From: CAVWDI01 sp963753725
Lineage (GTDB): Bacteria; Chloroflexota; Anaerolineae; Anaerolineales; UBA4823
Assembly: GCA_963753725.1 (NCBI GenBank)
Contig: CAVWDI010000009.1
Coordinates: 1-64,000, forward strand
Direction of reading: 5' to 3'
DNA length: 64,000 bases
Positions 46,136-55,085 of this stretch are shown here, one piece after another. A program made the translations under genes and the position numbers. The notes under the pieces are model-generated. The model searched no databases. It saw only the letters and a list, made by a program, of their open reading frames with translations, and had not been told where the DNA came from. How positions within the stretch are numbered: the first letter of the stretch is position 1; each line of letters opens with the position of its first letter.

Positions 46136-46165
46136 TCATACTCCAGAAATCAATAAATAAACGAA

Positions 46166-46651
46166 TTACATATCCCGTAATGCTCGTTTGGGGTTCATCA
46201 TGCGAAACAGCATCCCTAGGATGAAACCACTGGCGGTAAGCGCGGCCAAAGCAATTTTCGTTATATCGACTACCGGTTCGACGCGCACACCATCAGGCGA
46301 CACAATTACAACCGCCGCTGGACGTGACAAGATGCGTCCGCCGCCGCCTCCACCTCCCCCGCCGCCTTCGCCGGTGAATTCCTCTTCTGTGTCTGACTCT
46401 TTCTCAGTTTCTCTTTCCTCCAGACCTTCTTGTCTCCCTTTTCCATAACCAGAACCCACGCCGAAACCCATTACCGCTAAAACTTCAGCAGAGGGGATTA
46501 TGAGCGTTTCTCCTTCTTTAATTGGTTCTCCATAAACTGCTTTCACACTACCTGCTTGAAGAAATTCTCCAAGCGTATCTTGAATCACTTCTAGTGCGCT
46601 TTCATCGATTAACGTTTCTTTTTGGGTTTCTATTTTTTTATCTTCAGCCAT
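46166..46651 (-). CDS. GerW/YtfJ-like protein
   Basis: A 161-residue protein. VYGEPIKEGETLIIPSAEVLAVMGFGVGSG and AVVIVSPDGVRVEPVVDITKIA match the GerW/YtfJ family, a beta-rich domain first known in Bacillus spore germination but common in non-sporulators. A Gly-run of about ten residues separates the two parts. One C-terminal helix (IALAALTASGFILGMLF) anchors it. Together with the two upstream genes it forms a small membrane-associated group. Function outside spores is unknown. Confidence 0.75.
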   Translation of the reverse strand: MAEDKKIETQKETLIDESALEVIQDTLGEFLQAGSVKAVYGEPIKEGETLIIPSAEVLAVMGFGVGSGYGKGRQEGLEERETEKESDTEEEFTGEGGGGGGGGGGRILSRPAAVVIVSPDGVRVEPVVDITKIALAALTASGFILGMLFRMMNPKRALRDM

Positions 46652-46662
46652 TTCAAATTCTC

Positions 46663-46950
46663 CTATTTTTTATTATGTTTGCGATTCGAAAAGATCAGCA
46701 TAAAAAGAATTCCAACTATGCTTATTCCCATTAATAACCACAATACCTGCCGGGTAACATCGATCACCGGGTAGATCTGTTCATCCCCATCTGCAGATTG
46801 GACCAATATGGAATGTGGACGATTCCAAATCAAACCTCCAGTGAAACCGGGGATCATAATCTTCAATGATTTTGAAAAAGGGGTGATCTCCTTATCTCCA
46901 GCTTTGATCGGTTCGCCCGGTATAGTCTCTGATTGAAATAAATCAGGCAT
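46663..46950 (-). CDS. Short GerW-like membrane-anchored protein
   Basis: A 95-residue protein that looks like a shortened version of the downstream gene. IPGEPIKAGDKEITPFSKSLKIMIPG parallels YGEPIKEGETLIIPSAEVL, and the HSILVQSADGDEQIYPVIDVTRQVLWLL end parallels the PDGVRVEPVVDITK region, again followed by one helix. I choose ATG 46950, inside the last codons of the upstream gene, because the longer frame upstream is only the shadow of that gene. An acidic gene precedes it and the GerW-like gene follows after 11 bases. Confidence 0.65.
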   Translation of the reverse strand: MPDLFQSETIPGEPIKAGDKEITPFSKSLKIMIPGFTGGLIWNRPHSILVQSADGDEQIYPVIDVTRQVLWLLMGISIVGILFMLIFSNRKHNKK

Positions 46951-47344
46951 GTTCGCCCCCCTCTTCCTTTTCAGGCGCATCCCCAGCCTCCCCATCTCTG
47001 CCCTCTCCGGATAACTTCTGCGAGATTTTTGCCAGTTCGTCATTAATGGATTGAAGCGCTGAAATGAGGTCCCCCCTCACTTTGGCTTCTACCTCTCCGG
47101 TTTTGTAGCGGTCTTGAAGATCTTCTACGTCGGATTTAATTTGTTGGGCGGTGGGTGATTCTTTGATCGATTCAAATTCATCTTTAAAGGTTGAACCAAA
47201 TTCTGAAAGCCCATTTTCGATTTCGCCCTGCAGTTCTTTCAATCCCGGACTTTCCCATGCAGACCGCATCGCATCCACCAGGTTTTTCCCAAGGTTCTTG
47301 AATTCATCACTGAGATTTTCCTGCGAGCTTGAATTTTCTTCCAT
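46943..47344 (-). CDS. Acidic coiled-coil-like protein upstream of the GerW-like pair
   Basis: A 133-residue protein without membrane helices. It is helical and charged throughout (FKNLGKNLVDAMRSAWESPGL, EFESIKESPTAQQIKSDVEDLQD) and ends in a Glu/Gly-rich tail. The start ATG 47344 follows AGGAGG; the first twelve codons of the longer frame are untranslated. Its end overlaps the next start by 8 bases, indicating coupling. No family is recognised. A cytoplasmic partner of the two GerW-like proteins is a plausible guess from context. Confidence 0.65.
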   Translation of the reverse strand: MEENSSSQENLSDEFKNLGKNLVDAMRSAWESPGLKELQGEIENGLSEFGSTFKDEFESIKESPTAQQIKSDVEDLQDRYKTGEVEAKVRGDLISALQSINDELAKISQKLSGEGRDGEAGDAPEKEEGGEHA

Positions 47345-47510
47345 AAATAACCTCCTGAATCCACTTTGATATTTATACATATCTTCTGTAATCTAATATA
47401 GAGTTGAGCAATTGATTATCCGGACGCTAACGTACCTACATCAAATACACAATGTTATTAAATTATACACACATATACCCGATCTCGGATATCACTTTAA
47501 AACAAACAAA

Positions 47511-47536
47511 CGAGAAGGTCAGATTGGACCTTCTCG
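47511..47536 (-). terminator. Terminator after the ferredoxin gene
   Basis: CGAGAAGGTC (47511-47520) pairs with GACCTTCTCG (47527-47536), 10 bases perfect. On the minus strand it is followed by a TTTGTTTGTTT run, 40 bases after the ferredoxin stop. Confidence 0.75.
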
Positions 47537-47575
47537 TCAGTATTAGAAATTACCTTGTGAGGTGATATTTTATGA

Positions 47576-47974
47576 CTACTCGACAGCGTCGTAACCAGGA
47601 CCGCTGGAGAAGTAATCATAATTGGGTTGATTGTCCTCCGTTAGGTCAAGCACTTCCCCTTCATCAAGCTGGCGTACAGTTTTCAGCGCGACTGCTTCCC
47701 CGTGGTGGTTTTCTCCTTCATAAGAACCGGTCAGACCCACCTTGCTAATGTATTCCCCGCCCTTAGCGGTGTAATCTGTTGGCACCTCATCTTCAGGGAA
47801 GATGGCTTCGAATGGGCACTCAGGTACACATGCTCCACAATCGATGCAAGTGTCTGGATCGATGTAGTACCAGGGCCATTCATCTTGAGGGATTCCGGGC
47901 ACAATACATTCAACTGGACATACGTCCACACAACCCGAATCTCGCAGGCAAAGGCTAGTAATGATATACGTCAT
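47576..47974 (-). CDS. Two-cluster ferredoxin with C-terminal extension
   Basis: A 132-residue electron carrier. Cys9, Cys15, Cys19 and Cys23 (CLRDSGCVDVCPVEC) and Cys43, Cys46, Cys49 and Cys53 (CIDCGACVPECP) would bind two clusters, [3Fe-4S]/[4Fe-4S] or two [4Fe-4S]. Residues 60-132 are an acidic extension of unknown role ending in PGYDAVE. AGGAGG precedes ATG 47974. It is alone, with no redox enzyme adjacent; it could serve radical SAM enzymes such as AmrS, which is only a guess. Confidence 0.9.
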   Translation of the reverse strand: MTYIITSLCLRDSGCVDVCPVECIVPGIPQDEWPWYYIDPDTCIDCGACVPECPFEAIFPEDEVPTDYTAKGGEYISKVGLTGSYEGENHHGEAVALKTVRQLDEGEVLDLTEDNQPNYDYFSSGPGYDAVE

Positions 47975-48412
47975 GGAAACGACCTCCTGAATAGAATGGT
48001 TTAATTTCTTAGACTCGGTTTAAATCACCGTTAGATTTTAGCCAGTTAATTCCAAAGTTATTGGCGGTAAAAATTGTAGTACCCACATTGACCTTTGTCA
48101 AGTAAAAGAACATAATCGGTTGTATTGTTCGGAAATTATGGATAAATCAGGTAGATTATATGAATAACGTTAATTTTAATTATTAAAGTGGAAAAAACCT
48201 TGACAATAAAAACGCCAATCGTTATTATCCAGTTAATGGAAAAGACCAACTTTGCTCATAATAATTTCCAGCTTGTTCATTGAGAAATTATCCATCGAAG
48301 ACCAAAAAATAATGGTCAATGCTGAATAAAAATAATCAGCGCTGTTAGAGCAATGGAAGAAAGGATAACAATCCAGGTCTTATCAACGATTACACTTTTA
48401 CAGGAGGAAACA
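47975..48412. other. Divergent intergenic region between ferredoxin and Ni-SOD
   Basis: 438 AT-rich bases. The only element clearly supported is the promoter at 48200-48228. The 185-base leader between that promoter and the SOD gene has no recognisable riboswitch. A nickel-dependent operator may be present, but no known consensus is evident. Confidence 0.5.
48200..48228 (+). promoter_or_regulatory. Sigma-70-type promoter of the Ni-SOD operon
   Basis: TTGACA (48200-48205), 17-base spacer, TATTAT (48223-48228), same strand as sodN. Confidence 0.65.
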
Positions 48413-48913
48413 ATGATTTATAAAGTATTGCAGGCGCTAGACAACAAACGGGAGTTCCCTCAAGCAAAGGCGCATTGTGATGTGCCTTGCGGGATTTACG
48501 ATCCAATTACCGCCCAGATTGCAGCTTTGACCGTGGTGCGTATGATGGACCTGATGGCCGCTCTGGAAGAAAATGCCGGAGAAAAAGGCGTGGAATTCAG
48601 CAATAGTATGTCCAGGTATGTAACTGTTAAAGAAGAGCATGCTGAAAAAGCCAAACATGAAATTCGTGTGATCTGGGGAGATTACATCAAAGCCCAGCAT
48701 TTAGAGACCTTCCCTGAACTGGGTGAGGTTGTCCACAATATCATGCAGCTTGGTTCAAAATGCCGCCAGACAGCAAATCGAGAAGCAGGCACCCAGCTTG
48801 TAGATGCAGTAAACCAATTTGCAGAGATTTTCTGGAAGACCAAGAACGTACCTATCAAAAGGGCAAATGCGCCCTATGCGCCAGCGCTGGAAATGGTATA
48901 TCCTGATCTTTAA
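48413..48913 (+). CDS. sodN: Nickel superoxide dismutase precursor
   Basis: Converts superoxide to hydrogen peroxide and oxygen. The 166-residue precursor has a 20-residue N-terminal extension that must be removed to expose His21. The nickel hook is HCDVPCGIYDP (21-31), with ligands His21, Cys22 and Cys26. The remainder is a four-helix bundle (LTVVRMMDLMAAL, RYVTVKEEHAEKAKHEIRVIWGDY). ATG 48413 is chosen because AGGAGGAAAC precedes it; an upstream in-frame ATG at 48353 would add 20 residues without support. The next gene starts at its stop and encodes the maturation protease. Confidence 0.95.
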   Translation: MIYKVLQALDNKREFPQAKAHCDVPCGIYDPITAQIAALTVVRMMDLMAALEENAGEKGVEFSNSMSRYVTVKEEHAEKAKHEIRVIWGDYIKAQHLETFPELGEVVHNIMQLGSKCRQTANREAGTQLVDAVNQFAEIFWKTKNVPIKRANAPYAPALEMVYPDL

Positions 48914-49227
48914 TGATAAATGTACTAAAAGTTACGGGTGAGAGCCTGTATCCTTTGTATAAGGAAGGGGATTTTGTGATTGTTAGCAAAATCCCTTTTG
49001 TTTTAAACCGGCTCAAGATTGGCGATATTATCGTATTCAAACATTCACTTCATGGTACCATGATCAAACAGATCAAAGAAATAAATACTGAAGGTGATAG
49101 ACTGCAGGTAATTGGTACGCATGGAAACAGTGTTGACAGCCGTCAATTTGGTGAGATAGATAAAGCTTCAATAATCGGTAAAGTGGTTTTGCATTTTCGC
49201 AATCCGGAAATTTTAAAGTTATATTAA
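48913..49227 (+). CDS. sodX: Ni-SOD maturation protease (signal-peptidase-like)
   Basis: A 104-residue S26-type protease. VTGESLYPLYKEGDFVIV holds the Ser of the catalytic dyad (GESLYP), and KHSLHGTMIKQIKEI includes the general-base Lys region. VIGTHGNSVDSRQFGEI is typical of the nickel-type SOD maturation group. No membrane anchor is present. It is predicted to cut the SodN propeptide just before His21. It overlaps sodN by one base (TAATG), a coupled operon. Confidence 0.9.
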   Translation: MINVLKVTGESLYPLYKEGDFVIVSKIPFVLNRLKIGDIIVFKHSLHGTMIKQIKEINTEGDRLQVIGTHGNSVDSRQFGEIDKASIIGKVVLHFRNPEILKLY

Positions 49228-49309
49228 TCATGGACTTTATATTGTGAAATTCGAGTAAGAACATCTGTAAATTCTGGCCTAAAGAATTTTTGAACTGCTT
49301 TTCTTCTAT

Positions 49310-50293
49310 ATGGGAACGCCAAGCCGCCCTCCTGTAAATCCCCTTATTGCCATTGGTTTCGGAATCCTGGCTGCTTCAACGGCTTCGTTATTCATCCGGT
49401 TCGCTCAGGATTTTGCTCCTTCAATCATCATCGCAACTTATCGATTAGGGATTGCTACATTATTAATCTCCCCTTTCGTGCTGACCAAAAAAAGGGCAGA
49501 ACTGGGTTCGATTACGAAAAGAGAAATTCTGCTGGCGATTCTTTCAGGCACATTCCTGGCGATCCATTTTGCGACCTGGATTAAGTCTTTAGAATACACA
49601 ACTGTGGCGAGTTCGGTTGTTCTGGTTTCAACGGTGCCCTTGTGGGTGGCTCTGTTTTCCCCAATATTTTTAAAAGAACCTATCACTAAACCGATTCTTT
49701 CCGGTATGGTATTAGCGTTTGTGGGTGTGATTATCATCGCGGTTAGTGATGTATGCAGTTTGAAGAATGGAGGACTGGTATGTCCTTTATATAATGAGTT
49801 TTTTCGCGGCGAAGCATTTCTGGGTGATCTATTAGCATTGGTTGGGGCTGTTGCCGCAGCTATGTACGTCATCATTGGACGCAGTTTGCGCCAACGCGTC
49901 TCATTATTGACCTATGTTTTTGTCGTCTACGGGATGGCGGCGGTAGTGTTACTTGCCCTGGCATTATCATCAAATAATCCAATCTTTGGATACCCTAAAA
50001 TGGCGTATGTGTGGTTTATCTTGCTGGCTATTATCCCCCAATTATTGGGTCACTCCTCACTTAATTATGCGCTGGGGTACCTATCGGCGGCTTTGGTTTC
50101 TATCGCGTTGTTGGGAGAACCGATAGGATCAACCATCCTGGCATATATTTTTCTGGGCGAAGTTCCGACATTGTTGAAGGTTTTCGGAGCGCTATTAATA
50201 CTGGCAGGCATTTATATTGCATCCATCAGCGATATAAGAGAAAACACGAAAGCTGAGAAACTAGATCATCGTGACCATACAAATGACCCCTGA
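49310..50293 (+). CDS. EamA-domain (DMT superfamily) transporter
   Basis: A 327-residue membrane protein with ten helices in two EamA repeats (LAASTASLFIRFAQDFAPS for the first; VGAVAAAMYVIIGRSL for the second). It is probably an exporter of metabolites or amino acids in the cytoplasmic membrane. A cysteine-containing loop (CSLKNGGLVCP) lies between the repeats. The charged C-terminus is read through into the start of the ftsK gene. ATG 49310 has a poor ribosome site. Confidence 0.85.
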   Translation: MGTPSRPPVNPLIAIGFGILAASTASLFIRFAQDFAPSIIIATYRLGIATLLISPFVLTKKRAELGSITKREILLAILSGTFLAIHFATWIKSLEYTTVASSVVLVSTVPLWVALFSPIFLKEPITKPILSGMVLAFVGVIIIAVSDVCSLKNGGLVCPLYNEFFRGEAFLGDLLALVGAVAAAMYVIIGRSLRQRVSLLTYVFVVYGMAAVVLLALALSSNNPIFGYPKMAYVWFILLAIIPQLLGHSSLNYALGYLSAALVSIALLGEPIGSTILAYIFLGEVPTLLKVFGALLILAGIYIASISDIRENTKAEKLDHRDHTNDP

Positions 50294-52526
50294 GAATCGT
50301 AAAAATGAATTAACCAGTATAGGCGTCGATGAGGTAAATCCGGGCAGCGGTCTCTTTATTGGAGATAGGAATATTTCCGCAAGAATTGAAAGGATTATTT
50401 GGGATGTTGCCGGTATCCTTTTGATCGCAGCCGGATTTATGACTTTATTGGCGTTGATAACCCCTTCTAAGAACGGCTTGATTTTAGGATGGTGGATATT
50501 TGTCCTCCGGCTGTGGTTTGGCTGGGGTACTGCCTGGTTCGTCGTTTTGTTCTTTATTTCGGGATTATGGGTACTGCTTTATAAGGGATATCAGAAATGT
50601 ATTCCAGTAAAATGGCGGCGGATTATGGGGATCGAATTGGTCGCTTTTGTTTCGCTGGCGCTGCTGTCCTTGTTCGGGGGTTTTTCATTATCCCGTGCTG
50701 AAACTGGTTTAGATGGGGGAAGGATCGGATGGGGACTGGTTAAATTAACAAAGATTGTTTTAAGCTCAATCGAATTGACGGCAGACTATTGGACTGAAAT
50801 CTTTCTGATCGGACTTTTATCAATAGGCGTGTTTGTTGGTTTTGGGCTTTCAAGGATTTTCCGCATATTCGCTTCAAGCAGGGGAGATTTGATCCCCAAG
50901 AGTGATGTGATAATGGATGCTGTGGGTCCGGCAGTAAGTGAGGCGCCAATTCCTGGTCAGGAAAGTATAAATTCATCAATTAAACCCGGAAAAAAGAAAC
51001 GCAGGATATTACCGCCGCAATTCCGCAAGAGTTTTAAGATAGAACAGGACAGCAGCATTGAATCTGTCTCAGCTCACGATCGAGATGAAAGGCTGCCAGA
51101 ACTGGATTTATTGGTGAAGGAACGGTCGACCCGTCCAGATGAACGGAATATTAATATGACAGCCGGCCTGATTGAAAAAACCTTATCCGAATTTGGAATT
51201 CCTGTGAAAGTCGTCGGTTTTCAAGTCGGACCAACCGTCACACAATTTGCTGTTGAACCTGGCTATTTGGAAAAAGAAAAACCGGGTTCGGAAGGCGATG
51301 CAGAACGTCAAAAAATTAGAGTCGCGCAGATCGCAGGTTTGAGAAAGGATTTAGCGTTGGCTTTATCTGCGGAGAGAATGCGAATTGAAGCTCCCGTGCC
51401 GGGACGACCTTATGTGGGAATCGAAGTTCCAAATCCGCGTTCATCCATTGTCAGGCTGCGCCCGATCCTGGAATCTGAAGCATTTTATTCGATTGGATCC
51501 CAGCTGACCATTGCATTGGGAAGGGATGTATCCGGCCAGCCAATTGTGGCTGACCTGGGGAGCATGCCTCATATGTTGATTGCCGGGACAACTGGTTCAG
51601 GCAAGTCGGTCTGTATCGCCGCGTTGACGACCTGTCTGGCGATGAACAACACCCCGGAAGATTTGCGTTTAGTGATGGTCGATCCCAAAATGGTTGAATT
51701 GGTGCGATTCAACGGATTGCCGCACCTGTACGGCCAGGTGGAGACCGAACTCGAAAGGATCCTGGGTGTATTACGCTGGGTAGTCACTGAAATGGACCGG
51801 CGCTATAAACTGCTTGAAACCTCTCGATCAAGGAATATCGATACATATAACCGAAAAATGCGCCGCCGGAAAGATGGTGAAACGCTGCCGCGCCTGGTTG
51901 TATTGATTGATGAACTGGCTGACCTGATGATGTCAGCCCCAGATCAGACAGAGCATAACCTGGTTCGATTGGCTCAGATGGCTCGAGCAACCGGGATTCA
52001 CCTGGTATTAGCGACTCAAAGACCCAGCACGGATGTGGTTACCGGTTTAATCAAAGCCAACTTCCCGGCTAAAATCTCTTTTGCGGTAGCCTCGTCCGTC
52101 GATTCACGGGTCATACTGGATACTGCTGGGGCGGAATCGCTGCTCGGTCAGGGGGATATGCTTTTCCTGCCGCCGGAAGCCCCAGCGCCGATGCGAGCGC
52201 AGGGAGTGATGGTGAGTGATCAAGAAGTCGAAAGGGTGATCACATTCTGGCAAAAGGCGCATCCTCCACAGGAAAGCGAAAAACCACCCTGGGAGCAGAT
52301 GTTAGTGGACGAAGCAAAATTGGATGACCGCGATAAGATGCTGGAACAGGCGATTGATATCGTTCGCAGTTCACAAAAAGCAAGCGCATCCATGCTGCAG
52401 CGTCGATTACACATCGGATATCCAAGGGCAGCGCGGCTGATCGATGACCTGGAAGAGTTAGGTGTTGTAGGTCCAGCGGTAAGCGGAGGGCGTGAAAGAG
52501 AAGTGCTCATGGGGGATGATGGTTGA
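50271..52526 (+). CDS. ftsK: DNA translocase FtsK/SpoIIIE
   Basis: A 751-residue septal DNA pump that moves chromosomes at division. Four N-terminal helices lie in residues 40-200, followed by a polar linker. The motor has beta-alpha region TLSEFGIPVKVVGFQVGPTVTQF, Walker A AGTTGSGKSVCIAA, Walker B LVVLIDELADLMM and LATQRPSTDVVTGLIKANFP. The winged-helix gamma domain ends the protein (ASASMLQRRLHIGYPRAARLIDDLEELGVVG). The start may be GTG 50271, overlapping the transporter gene, or ATG 50283. Confidence 0.92.
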   Translation: MTIQMTPENRKNELTSIGVDEVNPGSGLFIGDRNISARIERIIWDVAGILLIAAGFMTLLALITPSKNGLILGWWIFVLRLWFGWGTAWFVVLFFISGLWVLLYKGYQKCIPVKWRRIMGIELVAFVSLALLSLFGGFSLSRAETGLDGGRIGWGLVKLTKIVLSSIELTADYWTEIFLIGLLSIGVFVGFGLSRIFRIFASSRGDLIPKSDVIMDAVGPAVSEAPIPGQESINSSIKPGKKKRRILPPQFRKSFKIEQDSSIESVSAHDRDERLPELDLLVKERSTRPDERNINMTAGLIEKTLSEFGIPVKVVGFQVGPTVTQFAVEPGYLEKEKPGSEGDAERQKIRVAQIAGLRKDLALALSAERMRIEAPVPGRPYVGIEVPNPRSSIVRLRPILESEAFYSIGSQLTIALGRDVSGQPIVADLGSMPHMLIAGTTGSGKSVCIAALTTCLAMNNTPEDLRLVMVDPKMVELVRFNGLPHLYGQVETELERILGVLRWVVTEMDRRYKLLETSRSRNIDTYNRKMRRRKDGETLPRLVVLIDELADLMMSAPDQTEHNLVRLAQMARATGIHLVLATQRPSTDVVTGLIKANFPAKISFAVASSVDSRVILDTAGAESLLGQGDMLFLPPEAPAPMRAQGVMVSDQEVERVITFWQKAHPPQESEKPPWEQMLVDEAKLDDRDKMLEQAIDIVRSSQKASASMLQRRLHIGYPRAARLIDDLEELGVVGPAVSGGREREVLMGDDG

Positions 52527-52662
52527 CAGGTTTCCAGGCATGCGATAGCATAGCCCGGTATATACTGTACAATTAAAATCCATAAAATTTACCAGTACAA
52601 GTTCAGAAATGGGAAATTCGTGCTGGTGATATTTACTTCGAAAGGCTGAGTTAAACAACATA

Positions 52663-53290
52663 GTGGAACAAATAAACGAAGAACGAGAACGTAGCAACGT
52701 TAACCGATCAAGCCCGTGTACGATTCAGGGGTTTATTGAACGCCATCGGAACATTCCTGAACAAATTGGGATTAACCCCGAATATGATGACGATCTTGGG
52801 CGTGATCGGCAATACAGTTGGGGCTGTTTTCTTGGCGATGGGTCAAATGAGAATCGGCGGCCTTATTATCCTTGCCATGGGCCCGATAGATGCACTGGAT
52901 GGAACGATGGCGCGCCTGCGCGGCATGGATGGACAATTCGGTGGGTTCGTTGACTCTGTTTCGGACAGGTATTCGGAACTTATTATCTTTGGTGGATTAC
53001 TGTACTACTATGTTCAGGAGGGCGACAGCCTGGCGACGATGCTGGTATTTGCCGCTTCTGCTGGTTCCGTACTGGTTTCATATGTCCGCTCCCGGGGCCA
53101 ATCTCTGGGATGGGATACAAAGGTTGGCATCCTGACCCGCATGGAGAGATATCTGGTGCTTGCTCCATCATTAATATTAAATTACCCTTTGGTAGGATTG
53201 TGGATTATCGCCATCTTTGCCAATATCACTGCTATTCAGCGCATTATTGACGTTCGCCGGCAGGCTTACCAGGAAGAAGGTAAGCAATAA
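52663..53290 (+). pseudogene. CDP-alcohol phosphatidyltransferase, one frameshift near the start
   Basis: Integral membrane enzyme that makes a phospholipid from CDP-diacylglycerol and an alcohol. The full motif DGTMARLRGMDGQFGGFVDSVSDR matches D-G-x2-A-R-x8-G-x3-D-x3-D exactly. Several helices surround it, and TKVGILTRMERYLVLAP follows. The open frame from 52736 lacks the usual N-terminal amphipathic part; removing one T from AACGTTAACC near 52702 joins GTG 52663 to DQARVRFRGLLNAIGTFLNKLG, about 208 residues. Alcohol unknown (glycerol-3-phosphate or inositol-phosphate types are both possible). The gene is followed by lgt. Confidence 0.85.
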
Positions 53291-53353
53291 TATTTAGTAA
53301 ACATTCACGGTTAATTTAGAGTTTAGGTACTACATACGATTAAGAGGTAATCT

Positions 53354-54175
53354 ATGCCGACTGGTTTTGAAATTGGTCCATTAACTATACGTTTTTACGG
53401 TGTCATCATCATGGTAGGCGCTCTAGCGGCTGCCTGGTTAGCCACTGTTGAGGCACGCCGGCGGGGAGAAAACCCGGAATTGGTTTGGGATGGGCTTGTC
53501 TGGGCGCTCATTGGTGGGATTATTGGAGCGCGCATCTGGCATATTCTCACGCCGCCTCCATCCAGTGTGGCTATTGGCGTGACGACCATGTATTATCTTA
53601 CACACCCATTAGACGCTATCGCGATTTGGAAAGGCGGATTGGGTATACCCGGAGCCGTTATTGGTGGAGCTCTGGCGTTGTATCTATTTTGCCGAAGAAA
53701 AAAATTGAATTTCTTATTGTGGGTTGATATTGCTACTCCTGCGCTTGCATTGGGCCAGGCTATTGGACGCTGGGGAAATTTTATTAATCAGGAGCTGTAT
53801 GGTTATCCAAGCGACCTGCCTTGGGCGATCAAGATCGATCCTCAATATAGGCTGCCTGGATTCGAAGATGTGGAGACCTTCCATCCTTTATTTCTCTATG
53901 AATCGTTATGGAACCTGGGGATTGTTTTTGTACTGCTTTGGATAGCGCGTAAGTTTGAGGAGCGTCTATTTCCCGGTGATATTTTCTTGGTTTATCTAAT
54001 CCTCTATCCGCTCGGCCGATTTTTACTCGAGTTTTTACGCATCGACCAGGCAGTGGTTGCTGGATTCAATGCAAACCAGGCATTGATGGCTGTCATTGCC
54101 GTCATTGCAGCAGTATTGCTTGTGTGGAGGCATGTGCGGAAAAATGGAGATCTTCGAGAGGAAGAGGCTGAATAA
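53354..54175 (+). CDS. lgt: Prolipoprotein diacylglyceryl transferase
   Basis: A 273-residue membrane enzyme that adds diacylglycerol from phosphatidylglycerol to the lipobox Cys of preprolipoproteins. The signature is GRWGNFINQELYG (about residues 137-149), and the catalytic-region strands IRFYGVIIMVG, HPLFLYESLWNLG and GRFLLEFLRIDQ are present. AGAGGTAAT precedes the ATG. It serves the lipoproteins in this window (18467 and probably 24335). Confidence 0.95.
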   Translation: MPTGFEIGPLTIRFYGVIIMVGALAAAWLATVEARRRGENPELVWDGLVWALIGGIIGARIWHILTPPPSSVAIGVTTMYYLTHPLDAIAIWKGGLGIPGAVIGGALALYLFCRRKKLNFLLWVDIATPALALGQAIGRWGNFINQELYGYPSDLPWAIKIDPQYRLPGFEDVETFHPLFLYESLWNLGIVFVLLWIARKFEERLFPGDIFLVYLILYPLGRFLLEFLRIDQAVVAGFNANQALMAVIAVIAAVLLVWRHVRKNGDLREEEAE

Positions 54176-54204
54176 ACAAAAATTAAAACTTCGATGATCT
54201 AAAA

Positions 54205-54314
54205 GGGGCTGTCTAAAAAGTAATGATTGTCATGCAGAGTGAAGCGAAGCATCTGGTTTTCATCGAGAGAACTCTTCACTTTGTTCAGAGTGACAAACCT
54301 ATTGGGACAGCCCC
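54205..54314 (+). repeat. Dispersed GGGGCTGTC repeat, copy 2
   Basis: 110 bases with perfect 9-base inverted ends, GGGGCTGTC (54205-54213) and GACAGCCCC (54306-54314). The interior matches the copy at 18225 with few changes and lacks its ~23-base internal hairpin. It holds no open frame and sits between lgt and the HNH gene (convergent). Confidence 0.8.
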
Positions 54315-54359
54315 GTTTATTAGCTGATTTATTCTAATATTTTTATTTATCTGTTGTAA

Positions 54360-54863
54360 CTACCACCCCTCGACAAATGGCAGCCAATCATGATTATTGT
54401 TTATATGATGCGCGAACCTGTAGCGGGCTGAGGCGGATGGTTCTTTTGGAGGACGTAACAGGCGCATATGGGCATGCTCGATTGTGCGCCCACCTTTACG
54501 GTGATTACAATTTGGACAGGCTGCTACCAGGTTTTCCCAGGAGTGAGTTCCACCTAGTCTGCGTGGAAATATATGATCGATTGTGAGGTTGGGGGAGTGT
54601 TTTCCACAGTACTGGCAGGTATAATCATCTCGCCGCAGTACTTCCCGCTTGGTCAGGCGCACCCGTATGCGCGGGCGTTTGACCATGCGCTCCAATCGAA
54701 TAATTGAAGGGCGGGGATAAGAGCGTGAGACAGTCCTGATTTCGCCCCGCCCATTGAGGACCATATCCGCTTTCCCAGTCAATACCAGGCCAATAGCCCG
54801 CCTGGTTGTGCATACATTTAGCGGTTCAAAACTGGCATTCAGAACAAGAACAGGTTCATACAT
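54360..54863 (-). CDS. HNH endonuclease family protein
   Basis: A 167-residue protein. The C-terminal HNH domain has zinc Cys pairs (CQYCG, CPNCN), the catalytic TIDHIFPRRLGG, and HSWENLVAACPNCNHRKGG. Residues 1-70 (VLVLNASFEPLNVCTTRRAIGLVLTGKADMV) are the conserved N-terminus of the large group of stand-alone bacterial HNH proteins of unknown target. It starts at ATG 54863 and stands alone. Confidence 0.9.
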   Translation of the reverse strand: MYEPVLVLNASFEPLNVCTTRRAIGLVLTGKADMVLNGRGEIRTVSRSYPRPSIIRLERMVKRPRIRVRLTKREVLRRDDYTCQYCGKHSPNLTIDHIFPRRLGGTHSWENLVAACPNCNHRKGGRTIEHAHMRLLRPPKEPSASARYRFAHHINNNHDWLPFVEGW

Positions 54864-55085
54864 GCTCTCTCCAATGCCGCAAATTATAGCACGCGTATAT
54901 TCATTTTGGTTGGAAATTACTTAAAACTAATCCCCATGTATTTTCCAACCTGTCATATTTACAGCAGTATTCGATTATTTTTACGGGGAATATTTTGTTG
55001 AATTTGGATTAAAATCACTTATAATCCAAGCCTGAGTTTGTCTCCTTTTTGGACTTAAAATTAGGAAAGTACATCTTTGACAACA

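Noticed and set aside
46188..46448. Open frame with a run of prolines opposite the GerW-like gene
   Set aside because: It is the antisense reading of the glycine run of the real gene.
48353..48412. Upstream in-frame start for Ni-SOD
   Set aside because: The ATG at 48413 has an AGGAGG site and gives the expected propeptide length.
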